Below, one piece after another: positions 34,152-45,456 of a DNA stretch of 64,000 nt. The stretch is from assembly GCA_932521035.1 (NCBI GenBank), contig OW051496.1, positions 7,812,001 to 7,876,000 of the forward strand, read 5' to 3'. The stretch is from Oscheius dolichura (Eukaryota; Nematoda; Chromadorea; Rhabditida; Rhabditidae). The notes under the pieces are model-generated. The model did not search any database. It worked only from the letters and a program-made list of their open reading frames with translations, and had not been told where the DNA came from. Within the stretch, counting starts at the first letter, position 1. Every line of letters starts with the position of its first letter. A program made the translations under genes and the position numbers.

Positions 34152-34846
34152 GACGATGAAAACTAAATAAAAACAGATTACAAAATATAAAGACCCAAGT
34201 AGTTAGCCGTCGGCAGTTAGCCTGAGCGGCTGATTACCACTGAAAATAGCATATTAAACATATAATGAAAATAAATGATCAGGAAGAACAAAAGATAAAA
34301 GCAATTCTTATCAAACAGTTACTATTATTAGATAAACTAACATTATTGACCAGAAACACGTATAGAAATGGATTACCAATGATAAAGCGACCTATTCAAT
34401 ATAAAAGGAATGAACTCTAGTTTTTACCTTGTTTACACCACGAAAAGTGCAAGGAGGTACGTTATCAAAGATACGTCATCATTCCATCGATAATAGATCA
34501 AAACACGAGTTTTTCAACGGCCATAATGTAAGGCAACCTTATTTAGCCTCAATATAGGATATTTTTATGCAAATCCGAAAGAGAAACAATGGGAAAGAAT
34601 AGATAAATAAGCCGTGAAAAGCTGAATTTTCAAATCTAAAATGGGCGTGGTTTTGCCAAAACGAACACATCTTTTGGGAAATATTTCATGCGGCATCGGC
34701 GGAGACCGGAACCGCTCTTGATCGGCAATCTCTTCGCCTCAAGAGCCCCACTTTTACACAACCATTTTCGGGGGCGCCATTGGAACCGGGGGTACCAGGA
34801 TTGCCAGTCAGGCAACGGAGCCACGAGATCGGAGTACTCTTCTCAA
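34152..34846. promoter_or_regulatory. Divergent upstream region
   Basis: This lies between the start of the RGG-box gene (minus) and the zinc-finger gene (plus), so it probably carries both promoters. An in-frame ATG at 34688 could extend the zinc-finger protein by 53 residues (RHRRRPEPLLIGN...), which would shorten this region. No specific binding site is identified. Confidence 0.4.
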
Positions 34847-37800
34847 ATGGGTAAGCTTTGTCATTTTTCTGCGTTCAGTTTAGCTTTCATAGCGCATAAA
34901 ATTTATAGATCAAGCGCATAAGTTCATCTGCTATTGTTTATTTTCAGACGGAAATGAATTCTTACAACATGAACAGTTCTTGGAAGAGCCTGCTTCTAAT
35001 GTCTCGGAAAATGCTGGAAATAGCAAAAATCTTCAACTTGGAGATGGAAACGATGTGCAACAAGGGGTACGTTTACTCTTTTATCAATCTTATAACTTAT
35101 GGTAGGATTATGTAGTAATTGATGGCGTACAATACAGAATTGATGGTGAAAATGGAGAGGTCTTTTATATGGTTGCAGAGAATGAAGAAACTCAAACTGA
35201 AGACGGTATGCAAAATTTTAGTTAAAATGATCTTTTTAGACATTTTGGAAGATGGGATAGTTATACATGAGGAAGATGCTGGTAATCGGAATGAATTTCT
35301 TGACCGTAGTGCAGCTTTTCAAAGTAGAGAACAGAAGCAGGCAATAAAAATGGAAATGAGTAAATTTATTTGTGTTTTCAATATAACAAATTATTGCTTC
35401 AGAAGCGAATATGGAAATTCCACCAGAACAAGATATTGTAACCAGTGATGATGAAGTTCCTACTGGCATTTACGTTACCTCATTACCTCAAGGTTTTTTG
35501 TCAAAGTTAATTTACACTTTTGTACTGTTTAGGTTTAAAATCGAGAAAAAACCGTCAATACGGTAGTTGTGCTTGTCCAGAGTGCGGTCAAACCTTTATT
35601 AATCAAGCGCGATTAGAACGCCATCTAGCTGTTCATCAGCTGTTTGGTTCTTTTCTCTGTCCACTTTGCCAAAAGACGTTTAAATACGAGTACAATCTTT
35701 TCTTTCATTGGAGGAGAACATGTCGCGATCTTATGGACGTAATTCCTACTGATGAGAGAACGGTTAGTTTCTGATAATAAAGTAGCAAATTATTTAGACG
35801 ATGGATGTTCACAGCCTTCGTATGTTGGTAGAAGATATAGCACAAAAGAGACCACAAGTTGGACCTGTTGATATTGGAATATCAAAATCAATTCTTTTTC
35901 AATATGGCCCTCAATCACGACTAGAAATTCCTGCTAGTGTTTTAGGTACTGCTACAAACATAAAAAGTATAAGATCCCTTTTAGGTCGCCGTGGAACTGC
36001 TTGCTCAAGCTGTGGCGTCCTCGTATCGGCAGCACACGCCCCAAGACACGCAGCTCTTCATCGCAATGATTGTAACTTGCAACCAGATGATGAATCTCCA
36101 TCCGGTGGATATTTTTGTGATCTGTGCGGAATTGTCTATAGGTGGGTTCATCCAATAACTATTAAAAATTAATTTTAGGCAGCATACCAATTTGATCAAG
36201 CACTGGCGTACCAGTTGTCCAGAAATACAAGCTAATCTACCAAGCAATGATCTGGTAATGGATGATGAAGGCTTGAGAGGCATGGTGATGGATTTATTGC
36301 GACGAGCTCAGACTAAATCAAAGAATATCCGTATGTTGCCTTTCTTTGTAAATATTATTAAGCTTGTTAAGCTAGCTTTTTGGAACGCGAGGTCAGTCCG
36401 ATGCCCGGGCCCTCTAGAAGCCGTGTAGACGATAATCATGTAAGTTTCGTAAAGTTGAAAAACTAATTTTTCTCAGATTGTCGTAGATGATGACGTAGAT
36501 GATCGTGGTTTAACCCCTACACCTCCTATAAGAGCTCATCCAGAAAGAGATTTGGTAAGGCCTTGGGCTACTTTTTTCTTTACCTCTTCGAATAGGGGAT
36601 CGTTTTTGCCGATGACTTCGGCACTGGTGAAATGATGGTAGTTGGTGAAGACGGTGGAATGAAACTGGCCAAAAGTGAGGGTAAATGGAAGTTGCCCGAT
36701 TGTGCTAATTCCGTCGGCGTACAGTGTCCAGAGTGTATGAGGTAGCTGACTTATCCTTTATAGTTTACCATAATTATAGGATGTTTGCTAATATTGGCCG
36801 TCTAGAAAGGCACTTGATGGGATTTCATGCTAATTTTGGTTCGCACCACTGTATACTATGTGGAAATCGGTGTTTATCTATTTTATTCCGGTTATTAAAG
36901 TTGTCTTTCAGATTTAAGTATGACTATAATTTGCTTTTCCACTATAGAAAGAGCTGCCCTTATACAAAAACATTCATAGAAAAAGATGTTCGAGAACAAA
37001 TAGCAGCTCCAGATCTCAGAAAATTAGTTCGTGGTTTAGCGCAAAAAAAGATGAGCTTAAAGCCTGTTAATCTTCCAAAGGTTAGTTGTAGAAAAGTAGA
37101 AGAAATTTTTCTTATTTATTTTTTGCAGCTGCCGGGTATTTTGTCGCCATATCAAATGAGAAAACTAAGAGTTCCACCGAGAGATAAGCCCGTACCGCGG
37201 CCAACACCACCACAATTGTTAAAAGTGCGTCCAGAGCTCAGTGACCGTCAACCTGAACGATGCCCATTATGTGGTGAGTTCATCTTTTCTCCATGGCACA
37301 TTATTCGTTTAGAAGTTGTTTTCTATGGGCAGAATAACTTAGACCGACACATATCTAATGCTCATCATGCCGATCCTGCTAAATTGAGGAAAATTCAAGA
37401 AGCTGATGATGAAACAGCAAAAATGGCTGCGGAAAAGACGGGTATCCCAAGTAAGTTACTTTACATCTGTTGTGGTTATTCTATTTTTAACTTTTTACAA
37501 ATTTTACCCCCTTTTTTAGTGGAAGACTATGCCTACGAAGAACCTCCAAGATTGGAACGACAAGAGCCTGTATTTGAGGTTTCCTTTCTGTTTGATAAAT
37601 ATTAGTATTTCAGAATGTTGAGCAAATATCAAATATGATTCGCTTTATTGATCAAAACGGTGATGAAATCCGTGAGTTTGATCCGTCTTGCATGGATGCA
37701 ATTCGCTCCCATATAGAAAACGGTTCTGCGAACGATAATGTTGTTTTCTTAGTGGTTGCTGCCAATGAAGTACGTTATCCCAGTTACACCCACTTATCAT

Positions 37801-38087
37801 TTATTTTCAGTGTATTTATAATGTGGAGATCGTAGAAACTTTTGAAGAAGGCCCAGTAAAAGTGGTTATGCTGAGTTTTAAAAGTAGGTGCCTATTTTTT
37901 AAAATATTCATCATTTTCAGTGGACGAAAGATATTTGAAAGATTCTGAAGAACTAGAGCTGATAACGTCCGACGATACAAATGAAAAGGCGGAAGGTGAC
38001 GTATGTGAAGAAGTTGTATATGACGATGGAACAATGCTCATTGAAGAAATCGTTGATACGGGAATGCCTATTGGCGATATTGCATGA
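34847..38087 (+). CDS. Modular C2H2/C2HC zinc-finger protein
   Basis: A multi-exon gene with short introns (about 35-50 bp). The model starts at ATG 34847 (M-DGNEFLQHEQFLEEPASN). An acidic N-terminus (VQYRIDGENGEVFYMVAEN) precedes repeated zinc-finger modules. Module 1: CPECGQTFINQARLERHLAV, then CPLCQKTFKYEYNLFFHWRR-TC. Module 2: CSSCGVLVSAAHAPRHAALH, then CDLCGIVYRQHTNLIKHWRT-SC. Module 3: MFANIGRLERHLMGFHANF, then CILCGN and FKYDYNLLFHYRKSC. A fourth, partial module begins CPLCGEFIF and continues NNLDRHISNAHH. Each finger pair is followed by a helical segment (SLRMLVEDIAQKR, GLRGMVMDLLRRAQ, DLRKLVRGLAQKK). The C-terminus is acidic (DDGTMLIEEIVDTGMPIGDI). It is probably a DNA-binding regulator. 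The second finger of each pair ends in Cys (H-x-R..C), C2HC rather than C2H2. The family was not recognised. Confidence 0.8.
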
Positions 38088-38411
38088 TATTTCGTATCTT
38101 TTGTACGTTTTACTTTACATGATCTCAGATTTTTACTATGTTACAATATTATATACAATAATATACATAAAACTGTATATAATATTTGTATTCGAACTTT
38201 CCACGCGTTTTCATCGTCGGTTACCCTCTCTGATATCCATTGGAGCCTTTCTTATAAGAGAACTTTTCATTATTTGTTTCCTTCCAAATTACATTGTATG
38301 AAGCAAGTCTGCAATGTTGCCAAACGAAGCGATCAATAGTCGCAAAAGCGATGTTTTCCATCTCTTCCTTCTTGCTTTCACAAGTTTCTCCATTACTGAA
38401 ATTTTTCAGAA

Positions 38412-38806
38412 ATGGCCGATAACCAAGACAAGGATGGTCCTCACAGTCTCCCCCTGGCTAGAGTGAAGGCCATTGCATCTCTGGTCAGCGATGTTATGCC
38501 CCTTTCACCCGAAGCTCAATTTGCTTTTGGGAAAGCTGCCGTAAGTTACTAAACCGAATAAAAAAAAGTATGAAGCGTTTAGGAACTGTTTATCCACAAT
38601 CTAGCTAAGGAAGTTTATGCAAAACATGGCGAGCAAATGGATTACGACGAATTGGCTAGTTATATCCAAGAATGCGAGGAGCTGGACTTCCTGCATGGTG
38701 AGTGCCTCTCCCCAGAAAATTAGAACTAGAATTTCTAGATTTTTTCCCAAGGCGGATGTCTTTCAAAGAAGCTCTGGCTAAAGTCAACTCCCACAGTAAT
38801 CAATAA
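38412..38806 (+). CDS. Histone-fold protein, CHRAC1/POLE4-like
   Basis: Three exons (38412-38540, 38583-38697, 38739-38806) give 103 residues. The core is LPLARVKAIASLVSDVMPLS, then AQFAFGKAAELFIHNLAKEV and YDELASYIQECEELDFLHDF. LPLARVK...A...AAELFI...A is the signature of the NF-YC/DPB3-type histone fold found in CHRAC1 and POLE4. These proteins pair with a second histone-fold subunit in chromatin remodelling complexes or DNA polymerase epsilon. The extension after the fold (FFPRRMSFKEALAKV) is closer to CHRAC1 than POLE4, but choosing between them from sequence alone is not safe. A TTTTTCAG acceptor lies 2 bp before the ATG. The gene starts 324 bp after the zinc-finger gene on the same strand. 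Confidence 0.85.
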
Positions 38807-39127
38807 TATTCCAATCGGCTTGTCATCTGATTCATCTCACCTACCTCACTTTCTAGCATATTCCTGATATTTTCAATGATCTTTAGAGCTTCTGTACATA
38901 ACAGAAAATTCCTACTAATAAAAATATAAAGAAATATCTACAATACACGTATTTATTTTGGAAATATACATGGTATATGTTATCACAAGACTGCTAAAAA
39001 ATAAGCATTTCTTCAAAAATAAAATTTGGGAAGATAAATGAAAAATAATACATGGAAAAATGGTTCTAATTTCATAAAATTTTGTTCTATTGGTGAGCCA
39101 ACTGTCCCCACAAAAAATGTATTGCTT

Positions 39128-42100
39128 CTACTTGCCTTTCTTCTCTACAGAAACCTGTTTTTGAGGTAATATTTTACAAGAGGGACCATAGACGGGGTCG
39201 TTGATCCACAGCGCCGTTTCTTTGTCCCTCCGCCAGACCAGGAGCGCCTCCTCGTCGGTTATACAGCCGGAACAGGAGACTACCACAGGGCCGTTCGTTG
39301 TTCTAAAAGGGGAATTAGCGTTCAAAACAGTTCTGTGTCAAAAAGATAACATCGGCCGCCGCGGGGCCCGTCTTCCCCCCGGAGACACTCACTGGCATGC
39401 GACGATCCTCCTAACCGGTCTGTCGGATATTTTCAACTTCATTGTAAGTGTCAATTCGACGGATGTCTCTCTGAAAAGTGCTCTTTTTTTGAAATATCCC
39501 CGTTTCTCCCTACACAGGAGCCGGAGGGGTGAGTTCCTCCGATTTGGGTGTCATTTCCCCGTTGTCTTCCGGCACAGCTATCAGAATTGGCTCGTCGAAG
39601 AGGAGATCCTTTCGCCTGATAATCGGCTTGTCCCACGCCTTTGGTGGCTGATATTCCCATGTTTTTCGGGGAGAAAGTGCCAGAATCTGGCGGCCCCGTT
39701 CTGAAATAGAGAAGTTCCCTGGCGAAAGAGAGCCGGGACCACCTTCGTCCGAATACATTTCAAAAATCTCACTATCGTACTCCATCGACTGGTTACTGGA
39801 GCCGGTTGAGTGACGGGGGCAATATTTCCTGGAAAAACAACTGTTTCTCTTCTCCACTTCCGATTCAGAACAGATCTTGTTCTCGTTTGACTGGCACAAT
39901 ATAAAAAGGAGGATAACCCACGGTGTGCTGATACTATCGGTCATGAAGACAGAGTCACTGCTGATCCCTTTCTGGAAATTCCTCTTGGCATTGACCATCC
40001 AATTGGCCGTCGTCGAACTTCTCCTCCTCAGTTTCTGTTGCTGTGGCAGTTGTCCATTCATCAGTTTCTTCTCCTCGTTGTTGTTCTCATTCAAGAATAC
40101 TGTAACCGCCCACGGTTATTCCACTTCCTCTTCCCCTTCCTACCACTGTACTGCTTATTATCCTGGTCAATATTAATCGACACCTTGCTCGTCTTCCTCA
40201 TCGGGTACTCGTTCCTCGACAGCTGCTCCTCCTCCTCTGCTTCAGCTGCCGTTGGGATGTAGCACAGCTGAGCCTTTAGACTTTGACCTCCTGGTGAACT
40301 TTCAGGATTTAATCGACGGCCAGGAGGGTATCTAAAGACTTTACTCATTTCATAAAAAGGGAATATACCGGCGGAGGATGAATTTATTGGTATGATGGTC
40401 CGGGACCCCGTGCTCGACGGAATAGATGATCACGTAGCCGTCGGATGTCCCCACCCAGAGGGAGCCTTCCACAAAACAGAGGGAGATGATATTGGTGATC
40501 TGCTCATCGTCAGAGAGAGACGGTTTCCTGGAAATGAACGATTCAGGGTGCCGCTATTCGACCTGGCCGGCGCCGGCCGCCCGACCCCACTGATGGCCCG
40601 ATGGGCCAGAGTACGCCGGCGCGGGCCATCGCCTTTTTCGGCGGACTACAATTATTTTTGGTGGTGCCTTGTTCACCAGACCAAGTGCAACCCTTTCTTT
40701 TGAGGCAGCCCAATTTTCAACTTTGTGAAGCTGACGGCGAATTCCTTGCGAAGATTGTATGGGCTCGGCAGCACGGGCAGTCTCTACCTCGTCCACCTCA
40801 TCCTCCGCGTTCTCGTTCGCTTTGTCCTTGTCCTCCTTCACCTCGTCCAGCTCCTCCTCGCCATCCTTCTCGTCCCTCTCTTCCGTCTCCCTGCCCCTCC
40901 ACCCAATCCCCTTCTCATCCTCATCCTCCTTCTCCCAACCACCCATCGGCTCACCTTGTTCTGTGGTCAAAGGCCACATCAAATAACAGTTTGCACGTGC
41001 CATCCTGCCACAGTTGTATCAACGTAGAGTGTGCGGTCGTCAGGAACATTCCATACTCCGACTTACAGGAGCAGAGAATCTTCTCAAAGAAGGGGGTGCC
41101 CCCGCCGGCAGTTGAGCAGGCCACGAATACTGTTGAAATATTGCTCAAACTTCTGAATTTAGCCCATTTGTAATACAAAAATAATTCTACGTTGCATCAA
41201 TGACAGATATTTTACAGCCGCTGGTGACCCAGAGGGTGTCTCCCATGGGGACGGCGTCGTTCAACGGGGCAGCTCCCAGGGGAACGTGGTACATCTCCAA
41301 ATTGGCCGGCGACTTGCCAGACACGTTCTTTAATTTGATACTTTCAATTTAAATTAGTCTCCTACTTCCAAAACGGTGAGGGTTCCATTGGCCAGAGAGG
41401 CAAAGAGCCGGTTATGGAGAGACCGCAGCCTCAATGGTGTGTCGGGCAGCTTCATCTCCCAGAGAATGTCCCTACAAATTTGTAACTCTAAAAAGCAGAA
41501 AAAGCGATCTATTACCCTTCCTTCCCCTCTATTTGTACAGCCACAATGTAACCGGAAATGAGGCCGACAAAAATCAGATCCGTTTCTACGGCCACGAGAG
41601 ACGCTACTCGGCAGTCAAACTGAAATTTCTCCCTTTTGGGTAAGGAGGAGACTGACCTCTACGTCTATTTCCTCCAGAATTGACTTTTTATCATGGATTG
41701 TGACTTTAGAAATCAGGCCGCGGGTTTGATTACCACTGACGATGAAACAGGTATTGTCGTCGACTTCAGATGGGCAGATGTCCGTGATTGTGACCTCGTC
41801 ACCGGAGACACTCGGGGTCTGTAAGGGGAGGATTTCGTTTTAGCGAAAGATATGCCCTCCGGGCTACTGTAGAGGCAGTGGAGAAAATAAATGCGACGGA
41901 TCCTCCCATCCTCCTCCTCGTCTTCCTCCCCCTGGTTTTTTCCGGAAGTACCCACCTTGATAAGCATATTCCTTATCTGCTCCCTCTTGGACAGTCTCTC
42001 CCTCAAAACCTGGAGATAAGCCAGCTGTTTCTGCCGAAGCTGTGTCCTAGAGGGGAGACCTCTCATATCACAGAAGGCTTTCTAAATTACCGTTGACTAG

Positions 42101-45100
42101 TCAATAAAGACGAAACCTGGAAGAGGCCGTCCACATCAAAGCAGAGCTTGACAGCGGCCTTGACGACCTTCATAATCCCGATGGTGTCCGTCCTCAGGAG
42201 AATTTCTTCTTCATGATGGCCGAGGATGACCAGGGCGAAGCGGTACAGTACCTTGGGTCCCTCGAGGAGGAAACAATCCCACATCCGGAGTAGGGTCTGT
42301 AAGTCACTTTTAGTTAGGAAGGGAGAGAGGGTCTCACCTGGAAGGGCACCGTATCATAGAAGAGAGCAATAAACCAGTTCAACGTGATCGTTGTGAGATC
42401 CACTTCTAAATTGGCCAAATGTGCCGCTAGGGCGGGCTGTTTCCACTCCAACAGCTCCTTCAAAACCTCTTGATCAGCTTGAGCCCCAGTCAAATTGGAG
42501 TCAAAATAACTGGGGTCAAAGTATTTCTCTGTGATGGCTATAAGGAACCAAAAAGAGTCCTAAAATCTTCAACTTCTCAAGAAATAGAGGGCAATGACCT
42601 CCGGTGTCATAAAAAGGAGTGCGGTGGCCGCCAAGAAGTTCATCCCCTGACAGTAGCCCAGACTGCTGCTATGGAGACAGAATGCCCGGAGGACTTGTTG
42701 CAGCTGGGAAACCTAAACATTTCTCCATAATTTCTCGTTTCAAATATGTCCCTGCCCCTCTACAATTGGCACTCATAAAGTGAACGTTGCTCGGCATCGT
42801 CCTCAAGAGATCCAAATTGATCTGCTTCAAATTTGCTGGACTGAACTGAAAATCCCTTCTCTTGTCGGTCAATCAAATGCCAACAAACTTCATTATTCCT
42901 CTCGTCCATCTGCTGGCTACAGAGATTTTTAAAATAGTAGCGACCGTATTTCTCTTTCAAATCATTCGTCTGATGGGCGATAAGCAGGCGCCAGACATGG
43001 GGGCGCATGGAGTTGGGAACGCCGCCTCGACACAGGGCGCGCGTCTCCGGCTAAAATGGGATATTCAGGAGGATAAAATAACAACCCACATTCAACGTGA
43101 TGGTTTCATTACTGGATATGAAGTCTCTCCATTTTTGCTTGTGTACCCTGACCGAATCTTCGTTATCTGAAAACCCGTCATCCTCATCCTCCTCCCACCT
43201 CCTTTAGCATCCTCCGCATTCATAAAGCCTCAGCAGAAGACTACTATTTCTATACGGCAGCATCACACCTTATATTTCTCTCCTGCCGAGACTTTACGGA
43301 TCCGATCCTCTCGACTCACTCTCATAAAACATGTGCAGCTGGGTGGCCATGTACTGTACAGCCATCGGCTCATCGGTGAAGTGTTGCCGGAACCCGTAGA
43401 CGTCCACATAATTCCCACTCAAGATGCCTTGTAGTGTTGGCAGAGAGGGATCCTCGTGCCTGGCCTCCTCAATCAGGGCACAGACTCTTCTCTTATGCTT
43501 AATTTATACTTTCTCCCATGTTATTCGGCTAGTTACCACATCCCCTCCAATGAGTTTAACCTGCATCACATCCAGATTATCGTGAAGGGGGATTCGGATG
43601 GCGGACATTAGGGCGAAGCAGTACTCCTTCCTGGTGTATTGCATCTGCTTCTCGAGGATGTTCTTCTTATTTTCCGACTCTCCGAGCTGTGTCTCCAATG
43701 TGATACACTTTTTATTCAACCGAGCCACTTCGGTATTCAAGAAGCGGCTGGTTGATGTACTGGCGACTAGGGCCTTCTCTCTGTAACTTCCGCTTTTCGA
43801 AGGTTACGGCAGCTGGACTACCTCAAGATGTTGTTCTGCTCTTCCAGTGCTTTATTCTCCAATTTCATCTCGTGCATCCGTATCTTTTGTTGGTTATTGA
43901 CCATTCTGAGGTGGACGAGTTCTTCCGAGGGAGTGCTGCTCTCTCGCTCGTCGTCGAAGACAGAACACGGCGAATGGGTGCTGAGGTTCTGCTCGGAACT
44001 CGTCGTACACAACGAATCCGATCTGAACTCTCTCAATTGGATTACGGCAATTAGAAAAATGAGTTACCTAGTGTTTCCGGTGTAATTATGTTTCTGGATC
44101 CAGGTATCCACCCACTCTGCCATCGAGGGAGTAATCTGAACTTTTTTCCTTATTCCGACGTCATTAATCCCTGCTCTCGCACCCGTACAATCTCGGCAGG
44201 CCATTTCCCCCTTTTTAGAAGTGCATATTTTTACCCTGCCGAGATTGTACGGGTCCGGGCCGTCGGCCGCCACTCACCCCAGTGGTCTCCCCGGCCAATT
44301 CGTCGCTCAATTTCTGTAATTTCTCTTCCAATACGGATAGAGCGAAATTCGACCCGGTTGAAGGATGTTCGGATACTGTAAGTTCATAAGATTAAAGGTT
44401 ACGGTAACAGCTACTAACATTTCCTAAAGGCGGGCTTTATAATATCGTTACCATTGCAGTTGTACTGGTGCATCTGCTCATAGTCCATCGAACTGCTTCT
44501 TCTTATCCTCGGGGGTGTTTCTTTTGGAATATCGTGCATTTCTCTGTAAATTTAAGGGAGATATAACTATAGAAATGGAGGGAACCTACCGGTTGGCGAG
44601 TGCTTCCATCCAGGCTTCACAACTCGTCCGATTATCCGCTTCTAATTCGAATTGACGTTCTCCGACACTGAAATAAAGAACTGAGACTCCCTTCCTGTGT
44701 AAATAAATGTAATAATTCTCTCTTTCGGATGGGAAGGGGGGATAGCAAATGAGATGACAATGGACAAGAGCAACACAAAGAACGAGAAGCTGGGCAGGAA
44801 TGGCCGGACAGAGAGAGGGGAGGGAGGATGGCCAGGAAACAATGGACAGCTAAAAAAGAGACTGACTAATAGCAGCAGACAGGGTGATTAGTCAGACTTT
44901 CGAGAGACAATGGCCAGCAAATAAATAGTTACGGAAAGGTGATAAAAATAGGATTCACGGGGAGTTTACAGTTGGGGGAGGACTGTTGACTTTTCTCAGA
45001 TCTGTGAGGTCTCCACCTACAGTAACCTATTTATTACTCTTCTGGCCATGTTTTGAACCTAATGTCCTATAAAAAATGATACTTACTGTGCTAGGAAGGC

Positions 45101-45435
45101 GTTCTCATTCCCTTCGACACTGGCAAAGGCCGCCTTGTCCAACGGCAGGAACCCAACGGCCTCCTGCAAATGCTTATCAATAGAGCCCATTATTTGCTGG
45201 CTCCACTGGCCAGACCATGAAAATAGCAATATTTACCTTGTTATTGAGGAAGTCGCTTTCATCCCGATAGTAGACGAGCCGGCGGCCGAGCTCGTCCAAC
45301 ACGAAGAAGTAGCGTTTCTTCGGGCGGAGGAGACTCAAAGCTGGAAGAGAGACTATTATCAAACCAAAGAAAAGAGGCACCTCCTTGTTGTTTCAAGACC
45401 AAAGGTCCGGCTAAGGAATAGGCACGCGAGGGCAT
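39128..45435 (-). CDS. tbc-2: TBC-2/TBC1D2-type Rab GAP with C-terminal propeller-like region
   Basis: Rab GTPase-activating protein (C. elegans TBC-2 acts on RAB-5/RAB-7 in endosomes and phagosomes). N-terminus: PH domain (LAGPLVLKQQG, PKKRYFFVLDELGRRLVYYR, ADNRTSCEAWMEALANR). Middle: Ser-rich and coiled coil (VHLRMVNNQQKIRMHEMKLE, EVARLNKKCITLETQLGESE). Then the TBC domain: RPHVWRLLIAHQTNDLKE, INLDLLRTMPSN with the IxxDxxR arginine finger, GYCQGMNFLAATALL with the YxQ finger, FIALFYDTVPFQTLLRMWDC. A helix (LRQKQLAYLQVLRERLSKRE) leads into the last part, joined at IRNMLIK to TPSVSGDEVTITD by a phase-0 intron of about 135 bp. That part reads as weak WD-like blades (DTLWVTSGCKISVIDAT, STLIQLWQDGTCKLLFDV, CFVEGSLWVGTSDGYVIIYS) and ends QVSVEKKGK. 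Start chosen at 45433-45435 (MPSRAYSLAG); further 5' exons are possible, and one intron near 40.75-41.0 kb is unresolved. Confidence 0.82.
43216..43303. repeat. Paired-arm hairpin, copy D
   Basis: The right arm CTGCCGAGACTTTACGG (43283-43299) pairs with a diverged left arm CATAAAGCCTCAGCAG (43221-43236). It lies in an intron of the Rab GAP gene. Confidence 0.55.
44180..44255. repeat. Paired-arm hairpin, copy E
   Basis: The best copy: left arm ACCCGTACAATCTCGGCAGG and right arm CCTGCCGAGATTGTACGGGT are perfect 20-bp reverse complements, 35 bp apart. It lies in a Rab GAP intron. Confidence 0.85.
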
Positions 45436-45456
45436 ACGGGAGATGCCCTCGCGTGC
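45422..45456. repeat. 14-bp perfect palindrome over the proposed tbc-2 start
   Basis: GCACGCGAGGGCAT and its reverse complement ATGCCCTCGCGTGC flank the 7-bp loop ACGGGAG. On the transcribed strand the start codon used in the model (45433-45435) opens the 3' arm of this stem. If the model is right, the AUG is within a stable GC-rich hairpin. Confidence 0.75.

Noticed and set aside
40554-41003. Acidic frame (EKEDEDEKGIGWRGRETEER) within the Rab GAP locus
   Set aside because: It is a different frame from the flanking propeller exon and arises from a GGA/GAG purine tract, so it is probably mostly intron. The exact splice there remains open.
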